Assembly (NCBI RefSeq): GCF_002571225.1
Contig: NZ_NVEC01000003.1
Coordinates: 43,133 to 107,132, forward strand
Direction: 5' to 3'
DNA: 64,000 nt
Origin: Bacillus sp. AFS059628
GTDB lineage: Bacteria; Bacillota; Bacilli; Bacillales; Bacillaceae_G
How positions within the stretch are numbered: position 1 is the stretch's first letter; every line of letters starts with the position of its first letter. Below, piece after piece: positions 49,024 to 57,575 of the stretch. Under the pieces are notes generated by a model. That model searched no databases and was not told the DNA's origin. It saw nothing but the letters and a program-made list of their open reading frames with translations. Position numbers and translations under genes: made by a program.

Positions 49024-49057
49024 CAGTAGGAATATTTTCCTACTGTTTCTTTTTTTA
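49024..49057 (+). terminator. Terminator after rpmG
   Basis: A 9-bp stem CAGTAGGAA/TTCCTACTG (49024-49032 with 49037-49045) followed by a T-rich run. Confidence 0.92.
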
Positions 49058-49126
49058 TTCGATTCCTCTGTTAAAAATGATACACTATCATCGTAGAGCA
49101 AAGTATCACTGTGAGGGGGAAAATGT

Positions 49127-49705
49127 GTGAGAGAAGAGAAAGTACGTTTACGTAAACAAATAATAGAGCACATGAATTCTTTATCGGAAGAACGGTATAC
49201 AACTTTATCAGAACAAATTGCATTTTCGTTGTATGCACAAAAAGAGTGGGCTGAAGCTAAAACAATTGGAATCACCCTTTCAATGGAAAATGAAGTAAAT
49301 ACATATCCTATTATCGAAAAAGCTTGGGAAGAAGGAAAGAAAGTTGTTGTTCCGAAGTGTAATAAAGAAACACGAACAATGTCCTTTAGGAAAATAAGTA
49401 ATTTTGATCAATTAGAAACAGTGTATATGAACTTACGTGAACCAATTCCAGCGCTTACGGAAGAAGTGAATGCAGATGAAATTAATCTTCAAATCGTGCC
49501 AGGCGTAGCTTATACAGAGCGAGGAGAACGGATTGGATATGGCGGTGGCTATTATGATCGTTATCTCGTACATTACAAAGGGAAAACGCTATCATTAGCC
49601 TATAGTTTTCAAATGGTAGACCATATTCCAGTAGAGCCGTTTGATAAAAATATAGAAAAAATTATTACAGAAAAAGGAACAATGGTTAAAAATGGGCTTG
49701 TATAG
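49127..49705 (+). CDS. fthC: 5-formyltetrahydrofolate cyclo-ligase
   Basis: 192 residues. The ATP/folate signature GERIGYGGGYYDRYL (about 131-145) and the basic N-terminal segment EKVRLRKQIIEHM are typical of MTHFS. It converts 5-formyl-THF to methenyl-THF. The start is GTG at 49127 with GAGGGGGA 8-14 bases upstream. It is yqgN of B. subtilis, also just before yqgQ, although the rhomboid gene yqgP that lies between in B. subtilis is missing. Confidence 0.95.
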   Translation: MREEKVRLRKQIIEHMNSLSEERYTTLSEQIAFSLYAQKEWAEAKTIGITLSMENEVNTYPIIEKAWEEGKKVVVPKCNKETRTMSFRKISNFDQLETVYMNLREPIPALTEEVNADEINLQIVPGVAYTERGERIGYGGGYYDRYLVHYKGKTLSLAYSFQMVDHIPVEPFDKNIEKIITEKGTMVKNGLV

Positions 49706-49808
49706 ACAAATAAAAATTGACGAGACTTTTTCTTCTTGATTATAATAAAATATGTGAACGTTTTCTTATTATAATTTTTTATAGTAAGTGAGCATAGAGG
49801 GTGATGAA

Positions 49809-50009
49809 ATGGTATCTATTTATGATATTCAGCAGTTACTAAAGAAATTTGGTACGATTATTTATACGGGTGATCGAATTGCAGATTTACAATTAATGCA
49901 AGATGAATTGCGTGAATTAAATCAATCACAGCTAATCGATCCACAAGACTATCAAACAGCTTTATTTTTATTGAAGCAAGAAATTCAAAAAGAGCTAAAT
50001 AAGAATTAG
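49809..50009 (+). CDS. yqgQ: YqgQ family small protein
   Basis: 66 residues, helical, starting MVSIYDIQQLLKKFGTIIY, which matches the DUF910/YqgQ family. YqgQ precedes glucokinase in B. subtilis as well; its structure is a small three-helix bundle suspected to bind nucleic acid. The ATG at 49809 follows GAGGGTGATG; the frame could start earlier at a GTG (49788) without a ribosome site. glcK begins 20 bases after it. Confidence 0.9.
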   Translation: MVSIYDIQQLLKKFGTIIYTGDRIADLQLMQDELRELNQSQLIDPQDYQTALFLLKQEIQKELNKN

Positions 50010-50028
50010 ATAAAGGTAGGTAAGCAAC

Positions 50029-51012
50029 ATGGAAGAGAAATGGTTAGTTGGTGTTGACCTTGGTGGTACAACTATTAAATTAGCATTTATTAATGTGTAC
50101 GGTGAAATTTTACATAAGTGGGAAATCCCTACGAATACAAATGAGCAGGGAAAGCATATTACACTTGATGTAGCAAAAGCTATTGATAAAAAGTTAGAAG
50201 AGTTAGGCGAATTAAAAAGTAAGTTAATCGGTATTGGTATGGGAGCTCCTGGTCCTGTACACGTGGCGTCTGGAATGATTTATGAAGCGGTTAACTTAGG
50301 ATGGAAAAACTATCCGTTAAAAGATTTATTAGAAGTAGAAACAGGATTACCTGTTGTTATTGATAATGATGCGAACTTAGCAGCGCTTGGTGAAATGTGG
50401 AAAGGTGCTGGTGAAGGAGCAAAAGATTTAATTTGTATGACGCTTGGCACTGGTGTTGGTGGCGGTGTAATTGCCAATGGAGAGATTGTACACGGCGTAA
50501 GCGGTGCTGCTGGTGAAATCGGACACATTACAGTCGTTACAGAGAATGCTTTCCCATGTAATTGCGGGAAGTCTGGTTGCCTAGAAACTGTAGCATCTGC
50601 AACAGGTATTGTGCGTGTTGCTATGCAAAAAATACAAGAAACTGATAAAGAAAGTATTCTACGTTCTATGTTAGCAGAAGAAGGACGTATCACATCAAAA
50701 GACGTATTTGAAGCACATGGACAAGGTGATGAACTAGCAGGCGAAGTAGTAGAAAAGGTAGCTTCTTATTTAGGATTAGCTGTAGCGAACCTTTCTAGCA
50801 CGTTGAACCCAGAGAAAATCGTTATTGGCGGAGGCGTTTCTAAAGCTGGAGATGCACTATTAGAACCAATTCAACGCTATTTTGAGCAATATGCTTTCTC
50901 ACGTGCTGTAAAGAGCACGAAGTTAGCGATTGCAACACTTGGTAATGATGCAGGTGTTATCGGAGGAGCTTGGCTTGTAAAAAAGCACAAATACGAAGCG
51001 AAGATGATATAA
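50029..51012 (+). CDS. glcK: Glucokinase (ROK family)
   Basis: 327 residues. The phosphate motif [14 protein letters not shown] is at the N-terminus, the catalytic Asp in [13 protein letters not shown], and the ROK zinc motif [10 protein letters not shown] at about 176-185. It phosphorylates glucose with ATP. GGTAGGTAAGC precedes the ATG. It is translated just after yqgQ and ends at a clear terminator. It corresponds to yqgR (glcK) of B. subtilis. Confidence 0.96.
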   Translation: MEEKWLVGVDLGGTTIKLAFINVYGEILHKWEIPTNTNEQGKHITLDVAKAIDKKLEELGELKSKLIGIGMGAPGPVHVASGMIYEAVNLGWKNYPLKDLLEVETGLPVVIDNDANLAALGEMWKGAGEGAKDLICMTLGTGVGGGVIANGEIVHGVSGAAGEIGHITVVTENAFPCNCGKSGCLETVASATGIVRVAMQKIQETDKESILRSMLAEEGRITSKDVFEAHGQGDELAGEVVEKVASYLGLAVANLSSTLNPEKIVIGGGVSKAGDALLEPIQRYFEQYAFSRAVKSTKLAIATLGNDAGVIGGAWLVKKHKYEAKMI

Positions 51013-51025
51013 GTTGTGAAGTATG

Positions 51026-51056
51026 AAAAGAGGAAGGGGAAACCCTTCCTCTTTTT
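51026..51056 (+). terminator. Terminator after glcK
   Basis: A perfect 13-bp stem (51026-51038 with 51043-51055), loop GAAA, ending in a T-run. Confidence 0.92.
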
Positions 51057-51092
51057 GTGCGAAATCTTGATGAAGAATAGCATGTAAATGAA

Positions 51093-51266
51093 TTAAGCTG
51101 CTGGTGGGTACCCGTTATATAGAACAGTCATGATTGTAAACCATCCGAAAACGAGTACAGTTGCAATTGCAAAGCCGCCCGCGAGAAAATTCTTTTCGCG
51201 AATTGTTCTAAGCGTAGCAAATACAGCTAACAGAGTGACAAGCGTAAAAATAATAACAAGGCCCAT
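51093..51266 (-). CDS. yqgW: DUF2759 small membrane protein YqgW
   Basis: 57 residues with two membrane helices (about 2-18 and 28-48), starting MGLVIIFTLVTLLAVF and ending NGYPPAA. It matches YqgW of B. subtilis, which is also transcribed against its neighbours here. The ATG at 51266 is used because GAGGAGGATATT precedes it; the longer open frame upstream has no ribosome site. Function is unknown. Confidence 0.87.
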   Translation of the reverse strand: MGLVIIFTLVTLLAVFATLRTIREKNFLAGGFAIATVLVFGWFTIMTVLYNGYPPAA

Positions 51267-51436
51267 ACAATATCCTCCTCTGTCTACCCATTTCTTAATA
51301 TGAGTTTTTGGAATATTTACTCTTTTATATTGTACATGTTTTAAAAATGATTGTCGAGATAGCATCCTTTCTTTTCCTAAGAGAAAAAAATGTTGTATCA
51401 TTGAAAGTAAGTTTAATAATTGGAGGAGATTTTCAT

Positions 51437-52066
51437 ATGAAATGGATACAAATGCCGTTAGGCCCATTACAAACAAATGCTTACATTTTAACGAATGAGC
51501 AAAATGAGTGTATTATCTTTGATCCTGGTCACGAAGGAGAGAAGCTCGTTACATATTTACAAGAAGAAAAATTAAAGCCACTGGCTGTTTTATTAACACA
51601 TGCTCACTTTGATCATATTGGTGCTGTTGATGCGGTAAGAGACGCTTTTCATATTCCTGTGTACGTACATAAAGAAGAAGCAGAGTGGTTAGGCGATGCA
51701 ACTGTAAACGGTTCTCAAATTTTTATGATGAATCGCAGCATTACAGCAAAACCAGCAGATCATATTATTGATGCAGAAGGTGCATTAGCAATTGGTTCAT
51801 TTAACTTTGAAATTTTTGAGACACCAGGACATTCTCCAGGCAGTATTTCTTATTACTGTAAAGAGGCGAATGCTGTATTTTCTGGAGATGTATTGTTCCA
51901 AATGAGTATTGGAAGAACAGATTTACCTGGTGGAAGTTTTGCAGAATTGATTGGAAGTATTGAAGAGAAATTATTTGTATTACCTGATGAAACAGCGGTG
52001 TTATGTGGACATGGTCCAGAAACAAGCATTGGTTTTGAAAAAGAAAATAATCCATTTTTACAGTAA
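51437..52066 (+). CDS. yqgX: MBL-fold metallo-hydrolase YqgX
   Basis: 209 residues, a glyoxalase II-type metallo-beta-lactamase fold. Metal ligands are in LTHAHFDHIG (about 52-61), TPGHSPGSI, FSGDVLF and CGHGPET. The substrate is not known; family members hydrolyse thioesters. The ATG at 51437 follows GGAGGAGATTT, and the N-terminus MKWIQMPLGPLQTNAYIL is the conserved one; an upstream in-frame start at 51308 would lack it. Confidence 0.9.
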   Translation: MKWIQMPLGPLQTNAYILTNEQNECIIFDPGHEGEKLVTYLQEEKLKPLAVLLTHAHFDHIGAVDAVRDAFHIPVYVHKEEAEWLGDATVNGSQIFMMNRSITAKPADHIIDAEGALAIGSFNFEIFETPGHSPGSISYYCKEANAVFSGDVLFQMSIGRTDLPGGSFAELIGSIEEKLFVLPDETAVLCGHGPETSIGFEKENNPFLQ

Positions 52067-52075
52067 GGAGCTAGT

Positions 52076-53188
52076 ATGGAGATGGAGCTCATTTTAAAAG
52101 AATGGATGAAAAAAGAAAAGGATTATTCAATTTCATACAGTACATATATGAACCTCGCATTATATGCAGAGGAACATGGATATTATATGAAAGAACGTGA
52201 AAAAATCGGAAGACAAGGGGATTTTTTTACAAGTAGTAATGTATCCTCTGTGTTTGCAAAAACTTTTGCTAAGTTTTTTATTCGTCTTGTTGAAAATGGT
52301 GAAGTTGCTCCACATATTTGTGAGATTGGTGGGGGAACTGGGAAGTTTGCCTATGATGTTTTACAAGAATGGAAGCAATTATCACCGAAAACCTTTATTG
52401 ATTTAAACTATTCAATGATTGAAATGAGCCCTTTTCATAGAAAATTACAGCAGAAAAATCTTTGTTCATTTTCTAATGTGTCATATTATACATCGCATAA
52501 TGAAATGGGGGAATCGTTCGAAGGAATTCTTTTTTCGAATGAGTTATTTGATGCATTTCCTGTTGAAGTAATTGAGAAGAGAAATGGAATATTGTATGAA
52601 GTACGTGTTACGTACACAGAGGAAGGGAAGCTTGCGGAAGTATGTAGGCCGTTACATAAACGAATTGGTCGATACTTATTGAAATATAATATTCATCTTG
52701 CTGAAGGCCAACGTTTTGAAGTGCCGATTGCAATGGAAGAATATATAAAAGGAATTGCGAAATGGTTTCAACGAGGTGTATGTATTACAGTTGATTATGG
52801 ATATACAAAAGAAGAATGGATGCATCCTGCACATCAAGAAGGAAGTTTACGAGGCTATTACGAGCATAAGTTAATTCGTAATCCTTTAGCGTATCCAGGT
52901 GAAATGGACCTTACTACTCATATTCATTGGGACGAACTGAAAGAGATGTTTAGCCTGCAAGGTATGCATACAGTATGGCATAAGAAGCAATCTGAGTTTT
53001 TGTTAGCAGCAGGAATATTAGGGCAACTTACGAATCATCAAGACCGGGATCCTTTTTCTGAAACTCAAAAACAAAATCGCGCAGTGCGTTCAATGATTTT
53101 GGGCGGAGGATTAGGGAGTACATTTGAAGTTGCTATACATACGAAACATATGCAACAGCTACACTTAGATCGGTATTTGAAAATATAA
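52076..53188 (+). CDS. Class I SAM-dependent methyltransferase, MidA/NDUFAF7 family
   Basis: 370 residues. The SAM site EIGGGTGKFAYDVL (about 83-96) and the family segments GRQGDFFTSS, FSNELFDAFPVEV and TVDYGYTKEEW place it in the DUF185 family. In mitochondria NDUFAF7 methylates an arginine of complex I; the bacterial role is unknown. AAGGAG lies 6 bases before the ATG. It follows yqgX after 9 bases, so both are probably co-transcribed. Confidence 0.85.
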   Translation: MEMELILKEWMKKEKDYSISYSTYMNLALYAEEHGYYMKEREKIGRQGDFFTSSNVSSVFAKTFAKFFIRLVENGEVAPHICEIGGGTGKFAYDVLQEWKQLSPKTFIDLNYSMIEMSPFHRKLQQKNLCSFSNVSYYTSHNEMGESFEGILFSNELFDAFPVEVIEKRNGILYEVRVTYTEEGKLAEVCRPLHKRIGRYLLKYNIHLAEGQRFEVPIAMEEYIKGIAKWFQRGVCITVDYGYTKEEWMHPAHQEGSLRGYYEHKLIRNPLAYPGEMDLTTHIHWDELKEMFSLQGMHTVWHKKQSEFLLAAGILGQLTNHQDRDPFSETQKQNRAVRSMILGGGLGSTFEVAIHTKHMQQLHLDRYLKI

Positions 53189-53189
53189 A

Positions 53190-53226
53190 AAAACAAGACA
53201 CAGCATATTTCTGTGTCTTGTTTTTT
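53190..53226 (+). terminator. Terminator after the MidA-type gene
   Basis: A 14-bp stem (53190-53203 with 53211-53224), followed by TT. Confidence 0.93.
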
Positions 53227-53339
53227 AATACGACTTTTTAATTATGTAGCATCATATATTTCCTCTCATGATATATATTTATATTAAAGATATGAGATGA
53301 AAAATATAAAATACGTCCTTTTTCTCTGTTTATGAATCC

Positions 53340-53630
53340 CTAACCTAATAATACGCGAACGAGTTGAATAATTGTCTCGTTTTCTACTTTGTAATAAATT
53401 TCCAATCCTTTTCTTTCACTTGAAACAATTTTAGCGCTTTTTAACTTTGCTAAATGCTGTGAAATTGTAGATTGTGGCATGTTTAAGCCAGTGTACATTG
53501 TAGAAACGTTGCTTGGACCACGTTCAATTAATCCTTTTACAATACATAAGCGAACAGGATGAGCAAGTACTTTCAATAATTCTGCATTGCTTTCATATAG
53601 TTCAATTTCTTTTTGAAAGGTTTCTAACAT
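53340..53630 (-). CDS. ArsR/SmtB family transcriptional regulator
   Basis: 96 residues with a winged helix: LLKVLAHPVRLCIVKGLIE, then MPQSTISQHLAKLKSAKIV as recognition helix and the wing ERKGLEIYYKV. The usual metal motif of the third helix (ELCVCDL) is absent and only one Cys (in VRLCIV) is present, so its signal is not an ArsR/CadC-type metal. The ATG at 53630 is used because GGAGGTGG lies 8 bases upstream; the in-frame GTG at 53642 overlaps it. Its target is unknown. Confidence 0.87.
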   Translation of the reverse strand: MLETFQKEIELYESNAELLKVLAHPVRLCIVKGLIERGPSNVSTMYTGLNMPQSTISQHLAKLKSAKIVSSERKGLEIYYKVENETIIQLVRVLLG

Positions 53631-53642
53631 GTTCTTTTCCAC

Positions 53643-53964
53643 CTCCGTGTGAGCTGTTATACCATATTATACATACCAAAAAATTAAAGAAAAGGAAACA
53701 GTTGTTGCAGAAAAAAAGTCCTAAAGTAAAGAAATTGTAAGAAAAGAGACCCTGATGTAAATAAAGTAGATGAATTAGCACGGTTTTGTAAAATGACATT
53801 TTTGGGTGAAAATTTCGATGCGTTTTAAAAATTGAAAGATATAGATATATTTGTAACACAATTTTATCACGATTTTCTTATTCTTTCAAATGAATATACA
53901 AAATTTTTAAAATAATATGACAAAGGAATTGTAATGTTATATATAGAATATAAAACAGGTTAAA
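53643..53964. other. Gene-free AT-rich region
   Basis: Between the ArsR-type gene and the hydrolase terminator there is no frame with a ribosome site. Promoter-like A/T tracts for the leftward arsR gene are likely, but none stands out. I see nothing else in it. Confidence 0.4.
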
Positions 53965-53994
53965 AGAAAAGAAGCTGAATGTAATCAGCTTCTT
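53965..53994 (-). terminator. Terminator after the isochorismatase-like gene
   Basis: A perfect 10-bp stem AAGAAGCTGA/TCAGCTTCTT (53969-53978 with 53985-53994). On the minus strand it is followed by TTCTTTT and lies about 70 bases past the stop codon. Confidence 0.75.
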
Positions 53995-54063
53995 TATGGT
54001 GAAAATGAAATGTTCGAATATAGCTGATAAATCTTAGAATTACCAAGACATTAGTTATGTATT

Positions 54064-54576
54064 CTAGATTTCATCATTTATCAATTTTAAAAATCTGTTG
54101 TTCCATATATTCTCATAAAAGTTAATTGTCTCTTTTGCGGACATAAATGGATTATTTAGCGTAGAGGTTGCTTTCTGGACCATGAAGTTTTCGTATCCTA
54201 GTCCATGAGCGAATTTAATCGTAGCATCCATACAATACTCTGTTTGGGCACCACAAAATTCAATACGATGGACAGATAATTGATCTAAAACCTCTTTTAA
54301 GTTTGTCTTATAAAATGAATTGGCATGTGTTTTTCTTACAAAAAAATCTCGTTCTTGAACATCTAAATCACCATGAATAGCCCAAAGTTCTTTTTCAGGT
54401 ACTAAATCATCATCACAATGTTGAACGAAAAGAATTGGTTTATTTGATTCTCTGTATGAAGAAATTCTTGTATTTACTTTTGTAAGTAAGTTTTGTAAGT
54501 CAAATAAATGTTCTTCGCTATAACATACTCCATTTTGTAAGTCGATAACGATTAAGACATCTGCACAAGTATCCAT
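54064..54576 (-). CDS. Isochorismatase-fold cysteine hydrolase
   Basis: 170 residues. The catalytic triad is visible: Asp in VLIVIDLQNG (about residue 12), Lys in VRKTHANSFYKTNL, and Cys in CGAQTEYCMDATIKFA. The family includes nicotinamidases, isochorismatases and carbamoylases; the substrate cannot be told. It is a single gene between metC and arsR, with its own terminator, and no pathway partner is visible. Confidence 0.87.
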   Translation of the reverse strand: MDTCADVLIVIDLQNGVCYSEEHLFDLQNLLTKVNTRISSYRESNKPILFVQHCDDDLVPEKELWAIHGDLDVQERDFFVRKTHANSFYKTNLKEVLDQLSVHRIEFCGAQTEYCMDATIKFAHGLGYENFMVQKATSTLNNPFMSAKETINFYENIWNNRFLKLINDEI

Positions 54577-54673
54577 TATTTTTGCCCCTTTTTATTTTTT
54601 AATATATCAATTAATTTATTACTTGAAAATAGATGGTGCTCTTTTGTTTTTTTATGAACTATACGAAACAACA

Positions 54674-54707
54674 TAAAAAAAGATATGAAAGCTTCATTTC
54701 ATATCTT
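54674..54707 (-). terminator. Terminator after metC
   Basis: A perfect 10-bp stem AGATATGAAA/TTTCATATCT (54681-54690 with 54697-54706), followed on the minus strand by a run of T. Confidence 0.9.
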
Positions 54708-54716
54708 CTTTTCTCT

Positions 54717-55880
54717 CTATGCATTTACAGGTTCTTCTACATAAGAAAGGGCATTTTCAAAATCGGATATTAAATCGTCAACATTTTCAAGGCCGACGGA
54801 TAACCGAAGTAATGAATTCGAAATCCCTCTTTCATCACGAGCTTCTTGCGATAGTGCTGCATGTGACATTTTAGCTGGGTAGGAAAGGATTGATTCGACA
54901 GCTCCTAAACTAACCGCAAAGACAGGTAATTTAACTCTTGATAAAAATTGGCGGAGTGCGTCTTCTGATTGTAAAGTGAAAGATAGGACAGCTCCGGCTG
55001 ATGTAGCTTGAGATTGTTGAATATTAAATCCCAGATGTGTTTGTAAGCCAGGATAATAGACGTTTTGAACTTTATTGTGCTCTTGTAAATAGTGTGCAAT
55101 TTTATTGGCGTTAGCAGCTGAGTGCTCAAGACGTACATGCAATGTTTTTAGACCGCGAAGTACGAGAGAACAATCTTGCGGACCTAAAATAGCGCCGAAT
55201 GCATTTTGTAAAAACCCAAGTTTTTGAGCGAGTTTGGGATCTTTTACAACCGCTAATCCTGCAGTAACATCACTATGTCCGGCAATAAATTTTGTGGCAC
55301 TATGAAGAACGACATCGGCGCCAAGGTCAAGTGGCTTCTGGAATAGTGGTGTCAAAAATGTATTATCAACAAAAGTAAGGGCGTCAATAGATTTTGCAAG
55401 TTTAGAAACAGCACGAATATCTGTCACTTTTAAAAGTGGGTTAGAGGGTGTTTCCACATAAAAAAGCTTTGTATTTGGCTTAATGTTTTGTTTTATTTCT
55501 TCTAAATTGGTCATATCAACAAATGTATGTGACACACCGTAACGAGAGAGAACTTCAGTTATCATTCGATAAGTCCCTCCGTATACGTCTTCTGAAATGA
55601 GTACGTGATCACCTTGTGAAAGGAGGAGGAATGCAGTAGAAATCGCTGCAATTCCTGATGCGAATGCAAGCCCTTTTGTTCCGCCTTCTAATAAAGCGAT
55701 AATATCTTCAAGCGCTTCGCGAGTTGGATTACCAGAGCGGCTATAGTCATATTTCCCGAACGTATCTACATCAAATTGGTGGAATGTTGATGTATTATAA
55801 ATGGGAACGTTAACAGCTCCTGTTTGTGAGTCATGTTTATATTGGTTGTGTAGTAAAAGTGTATCTATAGAATAACTCAT
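54717..55880 (-). CDS. metC: Cystathionine beta-lyase MetC
   Basis: 387 residues of the Cys/Met metabolism PLP enzyme family. The PLP lysine is in LHSATKFIAGHSDV; YDYSRSGNPTREALE binds the phosphate of the neighbouring subunit. It converts cystathionine to homocysteine. It overlaps metI by four bases and is the second gene behind the SAM riboswitch, like B. subtilis metC (yjcJ). A cystathionine gamma-lyase activity cannot be fully excluded, but the operon context favours biosynthesis. Confidence 0.9.
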   Translation of the reverse strand: MSYSIDTLLLHNQYKHDSQTGAVNVPIYNTSTFHQFDVDTFGKYDYSRSGNPTREALEDIIALLEGGTKGLAFASGIAAISTAFLLLSQGDHVLISEDVYGGTYRMITEVLSRYGVSHTFVDMTNLEEIKQNIKPNTKLFYVETPSNPLLKVTDIRAVSKLAKSIDALTFVDNTFLTPLFQKPLDLGADVVLHSATKFIAGHSDVTAGLAVVKDPKLAQKLGFLQNAFGAILGPQDCSLVLRGLKTLHVRLEHSAANANKIAHYLQEHNKVQNVYYPGLQTHLGFNIQQSQATSAGAVLSFTLQSEDALRQFLSRVKLPVFAVSLGAVESILSYPAKMSHAALSQEARDERGISNSLLRLSVGLENVDDLISDFENALSYVEEPVNA

Positions 55881-56989
55881 ATTCTTACACCTTCTTTTAC
55901 AAGTTTAATGGCTTGTTGTAAGTCTTGAATTAAATCGTTACTATTTTCAATACCAACAGAAAATCGAAGAAGACGATTACATACACCGTTTGCTGTTCTA
56001 ATTTCTTCAGGAATATCAGCGTGTGTTTGTGTTGCCGGATATGTCATTAAACTTTCAACACCACCGAGACTTTCAGCAAATGTAATTAAGGATAAAGATT
56101 GTAGGAATGGATTAATCCACGTTTCATCTTTTAGACGAAATGAGATCATACCGCCTCTTCCAGGGTAAAATACATCTGTCACACCGTCTTCATCATTTAA
56201 ATAAGCGACAACTGCTTTTGCATTTTCTTCATGTTGTCTCATGCGAAGCGCTAACGTTTTCATACCACGAATTAATAGCCATGAATCAAATGGGCTTAAT
56301 ACCGCGCCTGATGCATTATGATAATGAGCGATTTCCTCACAAAGTTCCTTTCCTTTTGCAACGACAAGTCCGCTTAGTACATCGTTATGTCCTCCTAAAT
56401 ATTTTGTTGCGCTATGAATTACAATGTCCGCGCCTTCTGTTAATGGCTGCTGTATATAAGGCGTGTAGAATGTGTTGTCTACGATAAGAAGTAGTCTGTG
56501 TCTTTTCGCTACAGTTGCGACAGCAGCAATATCAGTAACTTGCATTAATGGATTAGTTGGAGTTTCTATGAAAATAGCTTTCGTTTCAGTTGTGATAGCT
56601 TGCTCAATTTGTTTAATAGACTGTGTATTTACGTATCTACATCGAACGTTCCACTTTTTTTCGTGCTCAGAAAATAATCGATAAGTGCCCCCGTATAAAT
56701 CTTCGGATACAATAAGTTCATCTCCAGAACGGAATAGGGACAGGACGAGGAGAACAGCTGCCATCCCTGAACTACAGGCATATCCTTGTTCACCGTGTTC
56801 TAAGTCTGCAATTGCCTGCTCTAACAGGCCGCGAGTTGGATTGCCAGTTCGTGAATAGTCAAAGCCAGTCGATTTACCAATTCCTTCGTGACGATAAGCA
56901 GTTGAAAAATAAACAGGTGGATTAACAGTCCCTGTTGTAGTTTCGCTTCGGTTTCCGATTTGTGCTAGTTTTGTTTCAATAGTTGACAT
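55877..56989 (-). CDS. metI: Cystathionine gamma-synthase / O-acetylhomoserine thiolyase MetI
   Basis: 370 residues, a homologue of metC next to it. The PLP lysine is in IHSATKYLGGHNDV; FDYSRTGNPTRGLLE is the dimer phosphate loop. As in B. subtilis (yjcI) it joins an activated homoserine with cysteine or sulfide. AAAGGAGGAATTTTCAC precedes the ATG. It is the first gene of metI-metC, controlled by the S-box leader on the same strand. Its stop is inside the metC start (ATGA). Confidence 0.92.
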   Translation of the reverse strand: MSTIETKLAQIGNRSETTTGTVNPPVYFSTAYRHEGIGKSTGFDYSRTGNPTRGLLEQAIADLEHGEQGYACSSGMAAVLLVLSLFRSGDELIVSEDLYGGTYRLFSEHEKKWNVRCRYVNTQSIKQIEQAITTETKAIFIETPTNPLMQVTDIAAVATVAKRHRLLLIVDNTFYTPYIQQPLTEGADIVIHSATKYLGGHNDVLSGLVVAKGKELCEEIAHYHNASGAVLSPFDSWLLIRGMKTLALRMRQHEENAKAVVAYLNDEDGVTDVFYPGRGGMISFRLKDETWINPFLQSLSLITFAESLGGVESLMTYPATQTHADIPEEIRTANGVCNRLLRFSVGIENSNDLIQDLQQAIKLVKEGVRI

Positions 56990-57034
56990 GTGAAAATTCC
57001 TCCTTTTTAAATTAACAATTAAGTGAATGTAAAA

Positions 57035-57064
57035 TAAAAAAAGCCTTCTAAGAAGAAGGCTTTC
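57035..57064 (-). terminator. Regulated terminator of the metI leader
   Basis: A 10-bp stem AAAGCCTTCT/AGAAGGCTTT (57040-57049 with 57054-57063), followed on the minus strand by a run of T. It is the expression platform of the S-box upstream. Confidence 0.92.
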
Positions 57065-57082
57065 GGTTTGAATAGAGTCTTC

Positions 57083-57192
57083 TTCTCATCTGTCAAATCT
57101 TTCACAATTTGCTGGAATTAGCACCTTATTAACAAATGTTAATGGTTGCTGAGGCGTCATAGGGCCAGTCCCTCTACCTCTCTAGATAAGAA
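57083..57192 (-). promoter_or_regulatory. SAM-I riboswitch (S-box) of metI-metC
   Basis: On the minus strand the conserved S-box segments appear in order: CTTATC...AGAGAGGTAGAGGGACTGGC in two parts, CCTATGACGCC, CAGCAACC, GGTGCTAATTCCAGCA. The closing P1 stem pairs TTCTTATC with GATGAGAA. When SAM is bound the downstream terminator forms and metI-metC is switched off. Confidence 0.96.
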
Positions 57193-57204
57193 TGTTTGTA
57201 TGAA

Positions 57205-57233
57205 ATTTTATTATGTTTTTAACTTTACAACAA
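57205..57233 (-). promoter_or_regulatory. Promoter of metI-metC
   Basis: On the minus strand: TTGTTG (57228-57233), a 17-bp spacer, TAAAAT (57205-57210), just upstream of the S-box. Confidence 0.6.
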
Positions 57234-57289
57234 AAGATAATTGAATTGCAACTTTATTTTAAATAATTTTTATTTTTCCGCAAGTGTCA

Positions 57290-57318
57290 TTGACTTTTGC
57301 ATTTGTGCGTGCTAAATT
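57290..57318 (+). promoter_or_regulatory. Promoter of yitJ-metH
   Basis: TTGACT at 57290-57295, 17-bp spacer, TAAATT at 57313-57318 with an extended TGC before it. The transcript would start about 70 bases before the S-box aptamer. Confidence 0.72.
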
Positions 57319-57394
57319 TATTAAAAAATTAACAAACATTGTTAAAAGGGGAACGCATTTCCTTTTAGCTACATAAATAAAATAATAAAGACAA

Positions 57395-57505
57395 ACTCTT
57401 ATTGAGAGCGGTGGAGGGAAAGGCCCTGTGAAACCCGGCAACCTTCAAACGAAATGTTTGAAACGGTGCTAATACCTGCAAAACGAGTGTTTTGCATAAT
57501 AAGAG
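57395..57505 (+). promoter_or_regulatory. SAM-I riboswitch (S-box) of yitJ-metH
   Basis: Conserved segments are all present: CTCTTATT (P1 5'), GAGCGGTGGAGGGA, CCCGGCAACC, GGTGCTAATACCTGCA and AATAAGAG (P1 3'). The aptamer end AAGAGGAGG can pair with the 5' side of the next terminator as an antiterminator. SAM binding should favour termination. Confidence 0.96.
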
Positions 57506-57520
57506 GAGGATCGATTATGT

Positions 57521-57550
57521 CCCCCTCTTCAAAGTGAAGAGGGGGTTTTT
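57521..57550 (+). terminator. Regulated terminator of the yitJ leader
   Basis: A perfect 10-bp stem CCCCCTCTTC/GAAGAGGGGG (57521-57530 with 57536-57545) followed by five T; it is the expression platform of the S-box. Confidence 0.95.
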
Positions 57551-57575
57551 ATATTGATAGAAATGAGGGAGATTG

